Made by a program: the position numbers and the translations under genes. From contig NZ_CP054706.1 in the NCBI RefSeq assembly GCF_016495865.1, positions 3,162,001 through 3,226,000 of the forward strand: DNA of 64,000 bases. The letters are read 5' to 3'. Under the pieces are notes generated by a model. That model ran no database searches. It was not told the origin of the DNA and worked only from the letters and a program-made list of their open reading frames with translations. The stretch comes from Salicibibacter cibi (GTDB lineage: Bacteria > Bacillota > Bacilli > Bacillales > Marinococcaceae). Positions 44,229-53,929 of the stretch are shown here, piece by piece; positions within the stretch are counted from its first letter, which is position 1; the number at the start of each line of letters is the position of its first letter.

Positions 44229-45443
44229 TTATTTCGCTTCCGCTACAAAAGCATCTTCTTTAAGCAACGTGGCTTTATCCGTACGTTCCCAAGGGAGATC
44301 AATATCCGTTCGCCCAAAATGACCATAAACAGCGGTCTGGCCATAAATCGGGCGCCGCAACCCTAGCATATGAATAATGCCGGCCGGTCGCAGATCAAAA
44401 TGTTTCTCCACGAGTTGCAAAAGAAGGCTCTCCTTTACCTTACCTGTTCCAAACGTATCAATAGAAATGGAAACCGGGCGGGCAACGCCGATTGCGTAAG
44501 CAATTTGCACTTCACATTTTTTTGCAAGTTCTGCGGCAACAATGTTTTTCGCAACATACCTGGCAGCATAGGAAGCAGAGCGATCCACTTTTGTCGCGTC
44601 TTTCCCGGAAAAAGCACCTCCGCCATGACGCGCAATGCCGCCATACGTATCCACGATGATTTTCCGTCCTGTCAGCCCTGCATCTCCCTGCGGGCCGCCA
44701 ATCACAAATCGACCGGTCGGGTTAATAAAAATATTGGTTTCTTCGTCGATTAAATGCTCCGAAACCTCTTCCAAGATAACGTGAGCCATTATTTCTTTTT
44801 CAAGCCTGGCCATGGCCACTTCCGATTGATGCTGTGCGGAAATAACGATCGTATCTACACGCAGCGGCCGGTTCTCTTTATCGTATTCAATCGTTACCTG
44901 CGTCTTTCCATCCGGACGCAAAAAAGGAATCGTTCCATCTTTTCGCACTTTTGACAGACGTCGTGCCAATTGGTGCGCCAAAAAAATCGGCAACGGCATA
45001 TACTCTTCGGTTTCATCATCAGCATAACCAAACATTAACCCTTGGTCTCCGGCACCGATTGCCTCAATTTCTTCCTCGGACATTTTGCCTTCCCGCGATT
45101 CCAAAGCAGTGTTAACCCCTTGGGCAATGTCGGGAGATTGTTCATCAATTGCGGTCATCACCGCGCACGTGTCGGCATCAAGTCCGAATTTTGCACGTGT
45201 ATAACCGATATCTTTCAACGTCTCCCTGGCGACTTTGGAGATATCGACATATGTCGTCGTCGTAATCTCTCCTGTCACCAGAATCATCCCCGTATTTGCC
45301 ACCGTTTCACAAGCAACGCGGGCATTTGGATCTTTTTTTAATATTTCATCCAGAATTCGATCGGAAATCTGGTCACAAATTTTATCCGGATGGCCTTCCG
45401 TGACTGATTCAGACGTAAAGAGTCTGCGTCCATTCGCTTCCAT
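44229..45443 (-). CDS. metK: S-adenosylmethionine synthetase
   Basis: 404 aa. Hallmarks: [20 protein letters not shown] at the N-terminus, [12 protein letters not shown], the P-loop-like [17 protein letters not shown] and catalytic H15-type histidine in GHPDK. Makes SAM from methionine and ATP. Directly downstream of a SAM-I riboswitch with terminator, giving feedback control. Confidence 0.97.
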   Translation of the reverse strand: MEANGRRLFTSESVTEGHPDKICDQISDRILDEILKKDPNARVACETVANTGMILVTGEITTTTYVDISKVARETLKDIGYTRAKFGLDADTCAVMTAIDEQSPDIAQGVNTALESREGKMSEEEIEAIGAGDQGLMFGYADDETEEYMPLPIFLAHQLARRLSKVRKDGTIPFLRPDGKTQVTIEYDKENRPLRVDTIVISAQHQSEVAMARLEKEIMAHVILEEVSEHLIDEETNIFINPTGRFVIGGPQGDAGLTGRKIIVDTYGGIARHGGGAFSGKDATKVDRSASYAARYVAKNIVAAELAKKCEVQIAYAIGVARPVSISIDTFGTGKVKESLLLQLVEKHFDLRPAGIIHMLGLRRPIYGQTAVYGHFGRTDIDLPWERTDKATLLKEDAFVAEAK

Positions 45444-45492
45444 CGTCCTCCTCCTTCGATGATCCGTTCTATATGTGTGGTGAATTGAGAAT

Positions 45493-45527
45493 TAAAAAAA
45501 ACCCTGATTTCCCGAGGGAAAAGGGTT
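45493..45527 (-). terminator. Expression-platform terminator of the metK SAM riboswitch
   Basis: AACCCTTTTCCC-TC-GGGAAATCAGGGTT stem followed by a run of T on the minus strand, between aptamer and metK start. Confidence 0.88.
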
Positions 45528-45546
45528 ATCGTTCTTACCTTTTTCG

Positions 45547-45655
45547 CCTCTTATCTTGCAAAGCATCTGCCACTTTGCCAGGTTGGCACCTTTCCCCCGT
45601 GGGGATGGTTGCCGGGCTTCCAAGGGCCTGTCCCTCCGCCTACTCTTGATAAGAG
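45547..45655 (-). promoter_or_regulatory. SAM-I (S-box) riboswitch aptamer for metK
   Basis: On the minus strand: CTCTTATCAAGAGTAGGCGG, then GGGACAGGCCCTTGGAAGCC, CGGCAACC, the GGTGCCAA-type P3/J3 element and the closing GATAAGAGG. All core S-box elements are present, including the kink-turn and P1 closing strand. SAM binding should stabilise the downstream terminator and repress metK. Confidence 0.95.
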
Positions 45656-45964
45656 CGTACTTTAATACCTGTCGCATCAAAGTCGCAATCGTTATTTCCA
45701 TATGATTTTAACACAGTTATGTCGAGAAAAAAAGATACAAGGCGTTCATACACAAGGAAACAATCGCTGATAATAGAACGCAAAACGGCTTTCAGTGATC
45801 TGTCATCGGTGCGATCTCCCAAAATAGAAGGTAAGAATCCGATCCATGCCGAATGACACCAATACACTCTAAAGGGCCAACGGCTCAAGACGGATTCAAT
45901 CGCTTGATATCCGAAGTTCCAATCATTTCATTAACAGACACAAATTTTTTACACGAAAATAGTA
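45656..45964. other. Spacer between metK riboswitch and pckA promoter
   Basis: About 300 bp with no supported ORF; contains the metK promoter region (a TATTAA-like -10 near 45667) and nothing else recognised. Confidence 0.4.
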
Positions 45965-45992
45965 TAGACTATATGATAAAATGTGTTATACT
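45965..45992 (+). promoter_or_regulatory. pckA promoter with CcpN-like operator over the -10
   Basis: TAGACT - 16 bp - TATACT. The 11-mer TGTGTTATACT (45982-45992) fits the published CcpN consensus TRTGHYATAYW at every position and overlaps the -10; TATGATAAAAT (45972-45982) fits at 9 of 11. B. subtilis pckA is repressed by CcpN during glycolysis. Consensus quoted from memory. Confidence 0.5.
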
Positions 45993-46051
45993 AATTGCAT
46001 CTAATCATCATTACATGCCCTCAGCTTAGCACAGAAAGGATTTTGTCGATT

Positions 46052-47635
46052 ATGAGTACCGTTTCATTTGCATCAGCCTTGGACCATCTTTTAAATCAAA
46101 GACAGGCCGAATTCGATCTTCCCGAGCCTAGGTTAGTGGAAAGGGCACTCGCGCGTGATGAGGGCATTCTCACGAAAGCCGGTGCTTTCGCGGCGACGAC
46201 GGGGACATATACCGGCCGCTCTCCTAAAGATAAATTTATTGTCGATGAACCATCTACCCGCGAGGACATCGACTGGGGACCGGTAAATGCGCCGATTGAT
46301 CGTGAAGTGTTTTCTGCGCTTTATCGCAAAGTGCTTCATTATCTTGGACAACAAGAAGCGATTTTTGTCACCCACGGCTATGCCGGAAAAGATCAAAGTT
46401 ATCGTTTGCCGCTCAAAGTGGTTAATGAATATGCGTGGCACAATTTATTTGCCCGCCAGTTATTTGTCCGCCCGAACATCGGTGAAGATCCAGCTGCAGA
46501 AGATGGCTTCACCATCGTTTCCGCCCCCAGATTCAAAGCGGATCCAAAAGTGGATGGAACTCGGTCGGAAGCATTCGTCCTTATTTCTTTTGAAGAAAAA
46601 GTGATCCTCATCGGTGGTACGGAATATGCCGGTGAAATGAAAAAATCGATTTTTTCCGTGATGAACTATCTTTTGCCGGCACGGGAAGTTATGCCGATGC
46701 ATTGCTCGGCGAATACCGGAAAAGAAGGGGATGTCGCCCTCTTTTTTGGATTATCGGGAACAGGAAAAACAACGCTTTCCGCTGATCCCAATCGCTTTCT
46801 CATCGGAGACGACGAACACGGCTGGTCCGAAAACGGTATTTTTAACATTGAAGGGGGCTGTTATGCAAAGTGCATCCAGCTCTCCGAGGAAAAAGAACCG
46901 GATATCTACCATGCCATTCGCTTTGGAGCGGTCTTAGAAAACGTTGTAGTAGACGAAGAATCACGCTTGCCTGATTACGACGATACGTATTATACGGAAA
47001 ACACACGCGCCGCTTACCCTATCGAGCACATCGATAACATGCTTGCGCAGGGAAAAGCAGGCCACCCGAACACGATCATTTTCCTTACGGCTGATGCATT
47101 CGGCGTGCTCCCGCCAATCAGCAAGCTGACGAAGGAGCAAGCGATGTACCATTTTCTGAGTGGTTACACAAGTAAGCTAGCGGGCACGGAACGAGGCATT
47201 ACCGAGCCGGAAGCTACCTTCTCCAGTTGCTTTGGGGCACCGTTTTTGCCCCGCCACGCATCCGTATACGCGGAAATGCTTGGCGAAAAAATCGATGCGC
47301 ATGACGCCAATGTTTTCCTTATCAACACCGGCTGGGCCGGCGGCAGCTATGGCACGAGCGATCGCATCGACTTGGCGCACACGAGAGCAATGGTACACGC
47401 AGCGCTTGAAGGAGAACTAAATCAGGTAGAATCCGTCATGGATCCTATTTTCGGTCTCCATGTTCCCACTCGTTGCCCGGGCGTTCCCGACAACGTTTTA
47501 CAACAACGTGAAACGTGGAATGACCTGGAAGAGTATGAGCGAAAAGCAAAAGAGCTTGCCTCGAAATTCCACCGCAATTTTGAACGATTTACACACGTCC
47601 CGGAAAACATTCGAAATGCCGGGCCACTTCTTTAA
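46052..47635 (+). CDS. pckA: Phosphoenolpyruvate carboxykinase (ATP)
   Basis: 527 aa. P-loop [11 protein letters not shown] (~233-243), [14 protein letters not shown], the substrate loop and Mn/Mg-binding LIGDDEHGW, and [12 protein letters not shown]. Converts oxaloacetate and ATP to PEP for gluconeogenesis. ATG46052 with AAAGGA 11 nt upstream matches the known start region; the frame is open further upstream without coding character. Divergent from metK as in Bacillus. Confidence 0.95.
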   Translation: MSTVSFASALDHLLNQRQAEFDLPEPRLVERALARDEGILTKAGAFAATTGTYTGRSPKDKFIVDEPSTREDIDWGPVNAPIDREVFSALYRKVLHYLGQQEAIFVTHGYAGKDQSYRLPLKVVNEYAWHNLFARQLFVRPNIGEDPAAEDGFTIVSAPRFKADPKVDGTRSEAFVLISFEEKVILIGGTEYAGEMKKSIFSVMNYLLPAREVMPMHCSANTGKEGDVALFFGLSGTGKTTLSADPNRFLIGDDEHGWSENGIFNIEGGCYAKCIQLSEEKEPDIYHAIRFGAVLENVVVDEESRLPDYDDTYYTENTRAAYPIEHIDNMLAQGKAGHPNTIIFLTADAFGVLPPISKLTKEQAMYHFLSGYTSKLAGTERGITEPEATFSSCFGAPFLPRHASVYAEMLGEKIDAHDANVFLINTGWAGGSYGTSDRIDLAHTRAMVHAALEGELNQVESVMDPIFGLHVPTRCPGVPDNVLQQRETWNDLEEYERKAKELASKFHRNFERFTHVPENIRNAGPLL

Positions 47636-47672
47636 ACCGAGCGAAAGGTTCTTTCCTTTCCTCGGTTTTTTT
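47634..47672 (+). terminator. Terminator of pckA
   Basis: AAACCGAG...CTCGGTTT with inner AAAGG/CCTTT pairing and a run of T. Confidence 0.85.
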
Positions 47673-48147
47673 CTTTCATCCCCGGCTTCATTCACCCCTT
47701 TTGAAGACAAAATTTTGGTATCGTCCGTCATTTTGTCCTTGGTCTGTCCACTTGAGCTAATTTCGCTGTCGCAGAATCCTTATCGCGCAAAGGATAAGAG
47801 CAAATCGAAAGTAGCCCCCAATACCAACACACAATCATAGGCATAGTAGCGTTCAACAGTATCTTTCACGGAACATTGACTCCAACGCATTAAAACCTCT
47901 GGATACCAATGCTCAGTATCAGATTAACCCTCGAGATTAGGTGTTGCGGACTCTTAGCGCTACTTGAATGCCATTTGAGTCCTCAGAATGCGGGGGTGCG
48001 GACTCTCAGCGCTACTTGAATGCCATTTGAATAGCACTGCTCCCGTTCTTGACGCCACATCCGCCCACCCGCCCTATTTTTTCCAAAACTCAAAAATCCT
48101 TTCTGGGCATCACCGAACACCCAAAGCACGCATAAGATGCGGTATCG
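47673..48147. other. Intergenic region upstream of the YtlA-type gene
   Basis: About 470 bp with no gene; contains the 52-bp tandem pair at 47945-48031. No riboswitch (no TPP or other aptamer core) was recognised. Confidence 0.5.
47945..48031. repeat. Tandem pair, 52-bp period (array 4)
   Basis: Units with TGCGGACTCT(T/C)AGCGC and TACTTGAATGCCATTTGA start at 47945 and 47997, exactly 52 bp apart. The first unit contains an inverted repeat GGACTC / GAGTCC separated by ~23 bp. Same period and architecture as the arrays near 9.5-10.2 kb. Confidence 0.8.
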
Positions 48148-48162
48148 ATGCAAGGAGGGAAG

Positions 48163-49170
48163 ATGATTATTATGAATAAATGGATCCGACGGGGATTGGC
48201 TCCGGTACTTGCTGTGCCTTTCATTTTAACCGCTTGTTCCAACGGCGATGATGGCGACGACGACACGGTAGAAGTGGCGGAAGTGACACGTTCCATTTTC
48301 TATGCCCCGCTTTATGTCGCCATTGAAGAGGGCTTTTTTGCCGATGAAAACATTGACATTGATCTTACAACTACTTGGGGCGGCGACACGACCATGACTG
48401 CGCTCCTATCGGATAGTGCAGATGTGGCGCTTGTCGGTTCGGAAACATCCATATACGTACACGCGCAAAACCCAAGTGATCCGGTTGTCAACTTTGGGGC
48501 GCTCACGCAAACAGATGGCACGTTCCTCGTTTCCCGAGAGCCGATGCCGGACTTTTCTTGGGAAGATCTTGAAGGAACGTCATACTTGGGACAACGCGCA
48601 GGTGGCATGCCACAAATGGCCGGTGAATATACCCTCCGCCAAAACGGGATTGATCCTCACGAAGACGTAGAGCTGGACCAAAGTGTCGACTTTGAAAATA
48701 TCTCCGGTGCATTTGCGTCCGGTAGTGGGGACTTTGTGCAATTATTCGAACCAAATGCCACTGAATTCGAAGAAGAAGGCATCGGGCATGTCGTCGCCTC
48801 TTTCGGTGAAGAATCCGGCACGCTCCCATATACCTCTTTCATTACGAAGGAAAGCATGATCGAAGAAGATGAAGATGTGCTCGTTCGTTTTAACCGCGCC
48901 ATCTATGAAGCACAACAATTCGTGGAAAACGAATCACCAGAGACGGTCGCCGCATCCATTGCCCCTTATTTTGATGAAACATCGGAAGACGTCATTGCTA
49001 ACGTCGTTGAACGCTATGACGCTCAAGATTCCTTTGCAGAAGACCCTTATATTGATGAAGAAGGATGGCACCATCTCCAAGATATTATGGAGGAGTCCGG
49101 AGAATTGCCTGAGCGCATCGATTATGAAGATCTCGTTAATACCGACATTGCTGACCGGGCATTGGAATAA
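48163..49170 (+). CDS. ytlA: ABC importer substrate-binding lipoprotein (SsuA/ThiY/NMT1-like)
   Basis: About 335 aa. Lipoprotein signal PFILTAC (cysteine near residue 22), then an acidic linker and the NMT1/SsuA-type fold: RSIFYAPLYVAIEEGFFADENIDIDL and SADVALVGSETSIY. Binds an organic sulfonate, pyrimidine precursor or similar small molecule. AAGGAGGG precedes; ATG48163 or ATG48172 could be used. Operon with the ATPase and permease below, in the order of B. subtilis ytlA-ytlC-ytlD. Confidence 0.85.
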   Translation: MIIMNKWIRRGLAPVLAVPFILTACSNGDDGDDDTVEVAEVTRSIFYAPLYVAIEEGFFADENIDIDLTTTWGGDTTMTALLSDSADVALVGSETSIYVHAQNPSDPVVNFGALTQTDGTFLVSREPMPDFSWEDLEGTSYLGQRAGGMPQMAGEYTLRQNGIDPHEDVELDQSVDFENISGAFASGSGDFVQLFEPNATEFEEEGIGHVVASFGEESGTLPYTSFITKESMIEEDEDVLVRFNRAIYEAQQFVENESPETVAASIAPYFDETSEDVIANVVERYDAQDSFAEDPYIDEEGWHHLQDIMEESGELPERIDYEDLVNTDIADRALE

Positions 49171-49243
49171 AGGGTTGCTTCCTTCGAGATCTCGAAACTG
49201 TACGCAACCATCATGCGCTAGCAAGAAGGAGGCAAGATGACGT

Positions 49244-50020
49244 ATGGCGCTTTTGGCATTGAGAGATGTGGAAAAACATTTTTTTTCTCGTGAAAACGTC
49301 CTTGAGGCGATACGAAACGTTAGTTTGGAAGTGAATACAGGGGAATTTCTCTCCATTATTGGTCCGAGTGGTTGCGGAAAAACAACCATTCTATCCATGA
49401 TTGCAGGGTTGATGGAACAGTCGGAAGGGGAAATTCTTCTCCAAGATGCCCCGATAACGAACACAAATACCGATGTTGGCTATATGTTGCAGCAGGATTA
49501 TCTTTTTCCTTGGTTAACGATCGGCCAAAACATAGACATCGCGCTCACGATTACGAAAATGAAAAATCAACAAAATCAGGTCTATACACGTGATTTGCTC
49601 GATCAAATGGGGCTGGCGGACCGGGAACATGATATGCCCGCCGCCCTTTCCGGAGGAATGAGGCAAAGGGTTGCGCTCGTTCGAACACTTGCCGCCAAGC
49701 CCTCATTGCTACTTTTGGATGAACCTTTTTCAGCATTGGATTTTCAAACGAAACTTAAATTGGAAGACTTGATTCACGAAACATTAAAGGAAAAAAGAAA
49801 AACGGCATTACTCGTAACCCATGACATCAGTGAGGCGATTGCCATGTCCGATCGGATTATTCTCCTGACGAATCGGCCTGCTACCATTAAAAAAATCTTT
49901 ATGATGCCGGAAGAGCTTAAAATTTTGTCGCCTCTTGAAGCACGTCAACATCCAACGTTCCAGGATTGGTTCCAATTGATCTGGAAGGAGTTGGAAAACC
50001 TTGAGTCCGAAATTGAATGA
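49244..50020 (+). CDS. ytlC: ABC importer ATP-binding protein (SsuB/TauB-like)
   Basis: 258 aa. Walker [10 protein letters not shown], signature [16 protein letters not shown], Walker [14 protein letters not shown]-loop VTHDISEAI. Energises the importer. Overlaps the permease gene by 20 bp. Confidence 0.88.
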   Translation: MALLALRDVEKHFFSRENVLEAIRNVSLEVNTGEFLSIIGPSGCGKTTILSMIAGLMEQSEGEILLQDAPITNTNTDVGYMLQQDYLFPWLTIGQNIDIALTITKMKNQQNQVYTRDLLDQMGLADREHDMPAALSGGMRQRVALVRTLAAKPSLLLLDEPFSALDFQTKLKLEDLIHETLKEKRKTALLVTHDISEAIAMSDRIILLTNRPATIKKIFMMPEELKILSPLEARQHPTFQDWFQLIWKELENLESEIE

Positions 50021-50804
50021 ACAACATGCACAGTTTCGTTCGCGGTTAAAACGAGAGCAATTATTCGTTCACATCAGTCAGATCGTAATATTAGCCGCGT
50101 TCTTCTCTTTGTGGGAATTGGCGAGCCGATTGCAATGGATCGACCCCTTGATCTTTAGTTCACCCAGCAGTGTATGGAACCTTTTCGTCGATATGTTGGC
50201 AAATAACACGCTGTATGTACACATCGGCATCACCGTACTGGAAACGATCCTCGGCTTTTTGATCGGAACGTTCGGCGGCATATTGATTGCAGCCTTTCTA
50301 TGGTGGTCCCCTTTTATGTCGCGCGTATTGGATCCGTATATTGTCGTTTTGAACGCGACGCCCAAAGTTGCCCTCGGACCGATGCTCATCGTTATTTTCG
50401 GTGCAAGCATGACATCCGTCATTGCAATGGGCGTTCTCATCTCGATTATCGTTACAACCCTTGTCATCTACGGCGCGTTTAAAGAAACAGACGAAAATCT
50501 GGTTAAAGTCATTGATACGTTTGGTGCCAACAAACTGCAACGGTTTCGGTATGTCATTGTACCCGCTTCCTACCCCGCAATGGTATCAGCCTTAAAGGTA
50601 AACGTCGGGCTTGCGTGGGTCGGGGTGATTGTCGGGGAATACCTTGTATCCAATGAAGGCCTTGGGTATATGATCATCTATGGCTTCCAAGTATTTAATT
50701 TTGATATGGTCATGTTAAGCCTTGTTCTCGTTGCAATCCTCGCCACGATCATGTATCAGCTTGTGGCAATGTTGGAAAAATTCTTGATGAGAAACCGAAA
50801 TTAA
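50001..50804 (+). CDS. ytlD: ABC importer permease (SsuC/TauC-like)
   Basis: 267 aa, six membrane helices, with the BPD_transp_1 EAA-type loop ([35 protein letters not shown]). TTG50001 start with AAGGAG 10 nt upstream inside ytlC. Ends in a terminator. Confidence 0.87.
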   Translation: MSPKLNEQHAQFRSRLKREQLFVHISQIVILAAFFSLWELASRLQWIDPLIFSSPSSVWNLFVDMLANNTLYVHIGITVLETILGFLIGTFGGILIAAFLWWSPFMSRVLDPYIVVLNATPKVALGPMLIVIFGASMTSVIAMGVLISIIVTTLVIYGAFKETDENLVKVIDTFGANKLQRFRYVIVPASYPAMVSALKVNVGLAWVGVIVGEYLVSNEGLGYMIIYGFQVFNFDMVMLSLVLVAILATIMYQLVAMLEKFLMRNRN

Positions 50805-50836
50805 AATCATCCATTGCACATATGGATGATTTTTTT
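50805..50836 (+). terminator. Terminator of the ytlACD operon
   Basis: AATCATCCAT / ATGGATGATT, 10-bp perfect arms, then TTTTTT. Confidence 0.9.
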
Positions 50837-50916
50837 CTTACACTTTAAAAATGTTTAATTTTGGGAAAGGAATAAGGTGTGTCGTGAACTCGCCCCTACA
50901 TCGGTAGCCTCCATAC

Positions 50917-51390
50917 TTATAAAAGATAATTTTCTACGTATTCTTTAGCCAATTTCCATACGTTATCTTTCATGATGAAGCTGAAATCCCGGTTATTTTC
51001 CAATTTTTCAGGGAGGCTTTCCAGCAACGAAGGGCCCTTCGTTTCCATATATCCTTTTTTTGTTTGTAAGTATGCGATGTCAGCAAAATATACATTTTTC
51101 ACGACCGTGTCAGAGCGCCCACGTACTTCGTATTGGCCTAGATAGTGAAGATTATTAATCCGAGCTCCTGTTTCTTCCCACACTTCCCGAATGGCAGCAC
51201 CTTCTGGCACTTCCCCTTTTTCCACTTTCCCACCGGGAAATTCCAATCCACGACGTGGATGCTTGGTAAGCAGCCACTGATTTTCGTATCTGCACAGCAC
51301 CAACACATGCCATGGTTGCTCTGAAAAAGGTTCACGGCGAAAAGAGAGACTGACCTCATTTCCATAATAATCTGCGAATGTGTGTATCAT
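50917..51390 (-). CDS. ytkD: NUDIX hydrolase, YtkD-type
   Basis: 157 aa. Complete NUDIX box GGKVEKGEVPEGAAIREVWEETGA (residues ~53-76). B. subtilis YtkD cleaves 8-oxo-dGTP and can remove pyrophosphate from RNA 5' ends. Same chromosomal order (ytlD then ytkD) as in B. subtilis. Confidence 0.87.
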   Translation of the reverse strand: MIHTFADYYGNEVSLSFRREPFSEQPWHVLVLCRYENQWLLTKHPRRGLEFPGGKVEKGEVPEGAAIREVWEETGARINNLHYLGQYEVRGRSDTVVKNVYFADIAYLQTKKGYMETKGPSLLESLPEKLENNRDFSFIMKDNVWKLAKEYVENYLL

Positions 51391-51426
51391 GTTTTATAGC
51401 CTCTGCTTTCATTTCCGCCACTTTAT

Positions 51427-51924
51427 TCAGGCATGATCAAGGGGCGAAGACCCCTGTGTACGATATTGTTTATATAACGATCGAGCTAAATGCCGGGACC
51501 AGCTCCCCCGATCTTGTTTGCGTTTTTTAAACTCTGTAAGCAGCTCTTCTCCTGAATAACCGTCTTCAATTAACGTCTCCAGAATGTAATTAAAGACTTC
51601 CTCTTTCTTTAAGGCCATTTTCCCGTCGATTAAAATCGAATAACGATCTGTCAGCGAACGGATAGATCGCACACGACCAACCATCGTTGCCGGATCATTT
51701 TGCGTGTGTGAGATGAGTACCTCCATCACCACTTCACAATCTTCCTCTGATAATTGCTGAAAGGTAGCAACCCCCGATTCTGCCACTACCGCTTCAACTA
51801 ACCACCAGCCGCTTTCCTCGCGGTTAATGACGAGCCCTTCTTGTAATCTGACTGGTTCTTCTTCCGGTTCTTCTTTATCTTTTTCCAATAGTAAATGTAA
51901 ACCGCGCAGGCGAAACGTTTTCAT
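51427..51924 (-). CDS. YwpF-like protein
   Basis: 165 aa; begins MKTFRLRGLHLLLEKDKEE, then GLVINREESGWWLVEAVV. A GGAGG before ATG51924 decides the start. YwpF-like proteins are conserved in Bacillus, function unknown. The C-terminal third is basic (KKRKQDRGSWSRHLARSLYKQYR). Family assignment moderate. Confidence 0.55.
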   Translation of the reverse strand: MKTFRLRGLHLLLEKDKEEPEEEPVRLQEGLVINREESGWWLVEAVVAESGVATFQQLSEEDCEVVMEVLISHTQNDPATMVGRVRSIRSLTDRYSILIDGKMALKKEEVFNYILETLIEDGYSGEELLTEFKKRKQDRGSWSRHLARSLYKQYRTQGSSPLDHA

Positions 51925-51939
51925 AGGCGCCTCCATGTT

Positions 51940-52113
51940 TCAAACAAAAGATTCCGTCCTTGCAACACTGTTTTCGGTAGCATTCATCATTGCTTTCGTG
52001 GTGTTTTGCTCACCAATCCAATAAAGAAACTTAATCTCTTCATCCGTAAGCGGTCGGTATAAAGACGCTTGAAATTCTTCTACTAGTTCTTCACTAAACT
52101 TTTCTTCCATCAT
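51940..52113 (-). CDS. Small acidic protein of unknown function
   Basis: 57 aa starting MMEEKFSEELVEEFQASLYR; AAAGGAG 9 nt before the ATG. Helical, no membrane segment. 15 bp before the YwpF-like gene, so likely cotranscribed. Not recognised. Confidence 0.55.
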   Translation of the reverse strand: MMEEKFSEELVEEFQASLYRPLTDEEIKFLYWIGEQNTTKAMMNATENSVARTESFV

Positions 52114-52275
52114 AAGACAATTCTCCTTTGCCAATGTGGAGCTGTCCCTCACCGATGCGTAGCTAGTCTCTCTTTTATACTAGCCTATTCACACACTTCT
52201 ATACAAATGCTTAAATTCCTCTTTTTTTGTAAAAAAATATGGGATTTCAGTAGAAAAATTTCAAAATACAAGGAT

Positions 52276-53451
52276 CTAATCGTTCATTTTTTTATCATAT
52301 GCTGTCTTCAATCGATTCATCCCTTCAACAACATGTTCGCGGGGACACGCAACATTCATTCGGGCAAATCCGCTGCCGGCTTTTCCGAATGTATGGCCGT
52401 CATTCAACGCGATTTTGCCTTCTTTTCTAAGCCAATTCTGCAAATCGTCTTGCGTTAACTCCAGCTTTCGAAAATCAAGCCATAACAAATAAGTCGCTTC
52501 CGGTTTTACAAAACCAATGCTTGGCATTTCTGTTTGCAAACGTTCGTTTACATAGTCAACATTGCCTTGCACATAACTCAGAAGCTCTTCCAACCATGGC
52601 TCCCCATGCCGGTACGCCGCTTCGGCAGCCGCTGATGAATATGGATTTCCAATCCCCGTGAAATTTTGTTGCATTTGTTGCTCAAGTCTCTTCTGCATTT
52701 CCCCGTCATTGAAAATCACATAAGACAGCTGTAACGACGCAAGGTTAAATGTTTTGCTCGGAGCCATGCAAGTTGCTACCTGCAAGTCTTTCGCTGTTTC
52801 CAGCTTGGCGAACGGGGTATGGTTCCCTTGTAAAATCACGTCGGCGTGAATTTCATCAGAAACAACAGTGACGTCATAACGCGCGCACAATTCCGCGATC
52901 TTCGTCAGCTCTGATTCGGACCACACGCGCCCGACGGGGTTATGGGGATTGCAAAGAATGATCATTTTCGCACCGTTTTTCATGTGCGCTTCAAGATCGT
53001 CAAAATCAATTTCGTACTTGCCATCCGTTCCTTCGACCAACCGATTCTCAAGCAGCGTACGCCGATTGCTTCTCAGCAATGCAAAAAAAGGAAAATACAC
53101 CGGCGTTTGAATGATGATGCCATCCCCTTCATCCGTATATGCATTGATTAAATGATGGATCGCAGGAACGACGCCCGGGGTAAAGGTCATCGCTTCCGGT
53201 TTAATGTCCCAGCCAAACCGTCGTGACGTCCAGTCTTGAATGGCCTGTCGCAACGAATGGGGCGGATGGTGATAGCCAAAAACACCGTGTCTGGTCACAT
53301 CGTCCAATGCTTTCAAAACCGGTTCCGGGGCGCGAAAGTCCATATCCGCCACCCACATCGGCCATAGCTCGCTATCTTGGTACTTCGCTTCTAATTGATC
53401 CCATTTCATGGAGTTTGTATTTCTGCGTTCAATAATCTCATCGAAATTCAC
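52276..53451 (-). CDS. patB: Cystathionine beta-lyase/aminotransferase, PatB/MalY type
   Basis: 391 aa, fold-type I PLP enzyme. PLP lysine in MAPSKTFNLASLQLSYVIF (~232), IILCNPHNPVGRVW, VVSDEIHADVIL and R in the C-terminal GSGFARMNVACPR. B. subtilis PatB is a C-S lyase acting on cystathionine and cysteine conjugates. AGGAGG upstream of the ATG. Monocistronic. Confidence 0.9.
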   Translation of the reverse strand: MNFDEIIERRNTNSMKWDQLEAKYQDSELWPMWVADMDFRAPEPVLKALDDVTRHGVFGYHHPPHSLRQAIQDWTSRRFGWDIKPEAMTFTPGVVPAIHHLINAYTDEGDGIIIQTPVYFPFFALLRSNRRTLLENRLVEGTDGKYEIDFDDLEAHMKNGAKMIILCNPHNPVGRVWSESELTKIAELCARYDVTVVSDEIHADVILQGNHTPFAKLETAKDLQVATCMAPSKTFNLASLQLSYVIFNDGEMQKRLEQQMQQNFTGIGNPYSSAAAEAAYRHGEPWLEELLSYVQGNVDYVNERLQTEMPSIGFVKPEATYLLWLDFRKLELTQDDLQNWLRKEGKIALNDGHTFGKAGSGFARMNVACPREHVVEGMNRLKTAYDKKMND

Positions 53452-53580
53452 TAGGTCTCCTCCTTCTTATCCTACACATAACATCTTCTCCCATTGTACG
53501 ATAAGACCCGGCGTGTTGAAAGTCGGAAGCATCCCTCATTTTCTATTTGCTTTGCATAAAAACCATGTTATAATTGAAAC

Positions 53581-53701
53581 ATAAGAAAAGACCGCAGATA
53601 ACATCTGCGGTCCCAATAGAGCGAACCCCGATAAGAGGGGTGACGCCTTAGAGTAAAAATAACCCCTTAACGCCTGCTAAAGCATATGAGGGGTTATTTT
53701 T
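53581..53701 (+). ncRNA. Candidate antisense antitoxin RNA
   Basis: Promoter TTGCTT - 16 bp - TATAAT (53547-53574) on the plus strand, a 10-bp 5' hairpin GACCGCAGAT-AAC-ATCTGCGGTC (53590-53612), then a bidirectional terminator at 53655-53701. The ~120-nt RNA would be antisense to the 3' end of the small toxin mRNA, the layout of TxpA/RatA-type systems. Ends are estimates. Confidence 0.5.
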
Positions 53702-53785
53702 ATTGTTTTTCTTGGACATGATAAACGCTACGAGCGCCCCAAATGAAATCATCAGGGACAAAACATAGAACGTACCAGTATTCAT
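53648..53785 (-). CDS. Holin-like type I toxin (TxpA/BsrG-like)
   Basis: 45 aa: MNTGTFYVLSLMISFGALVAF then IMSKKNNKNN, i.e. a single N-terminal membrane helix followed by a basic tail, the design of Bacillus putative holin-like toxins (YonT, BsrG, TxpA). AAGGGGGGTGG precedes the ATG, and CTTCCC just upstream can pair with the ribosome site. The C-terminal coding part overlaps the terminator hairpin. Own extended -10 promoter upstream. Confidence 0.65.
   Translation of the reverse strand: MNTGTFYVLSLMISFGALVAFIMSKKNNKNNPSYALAGVKGLFLL
53655..53701. terminator. Bidirectional terminator shared by toxin mRNA and antisense RNA
   Basis: AAAAATAACCCCT / AGGGGTTATTTTT, 13-bp perfect arms with A/T ends on both strands. 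Confidence 0.85.
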
Positions 53786-53871
53786 AAGCGCCACCCCCCT
53801 TCTTGGGAAGTATCCCAAAAGGGAACACAAGCAGCGCCACCCCTCATATGAAGCTCGCCTATTGTTCCTCT

Positions 53872-53880
53872 ATTATACCA
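53872..53880 (-). promoter_or_regulatory. Extended -10 promoter of the toxin gene
   Basis: TGGTATAAT on the minus strand, ~90 bp upstream of the toxin ATG, leaving a long structured 5' UTR that contains a second copy of GGGGTGGCGCT, the sequence around the ribosome site. Confidence 0.55.
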
Positions 53881-53929
53881 TGAATGAAATAATAGGAAAG
53901 TCTAATAATAGGAATCTTCGATTTAAATC

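Noticed and set aside
47673..48147. Possible TPP or other riboswitch before the YtlA-type gene
   Set aside because: No CTGAGA/ACCTG-type aptamer core or matching terminator; the only structure is the 52-bp tandem pair.
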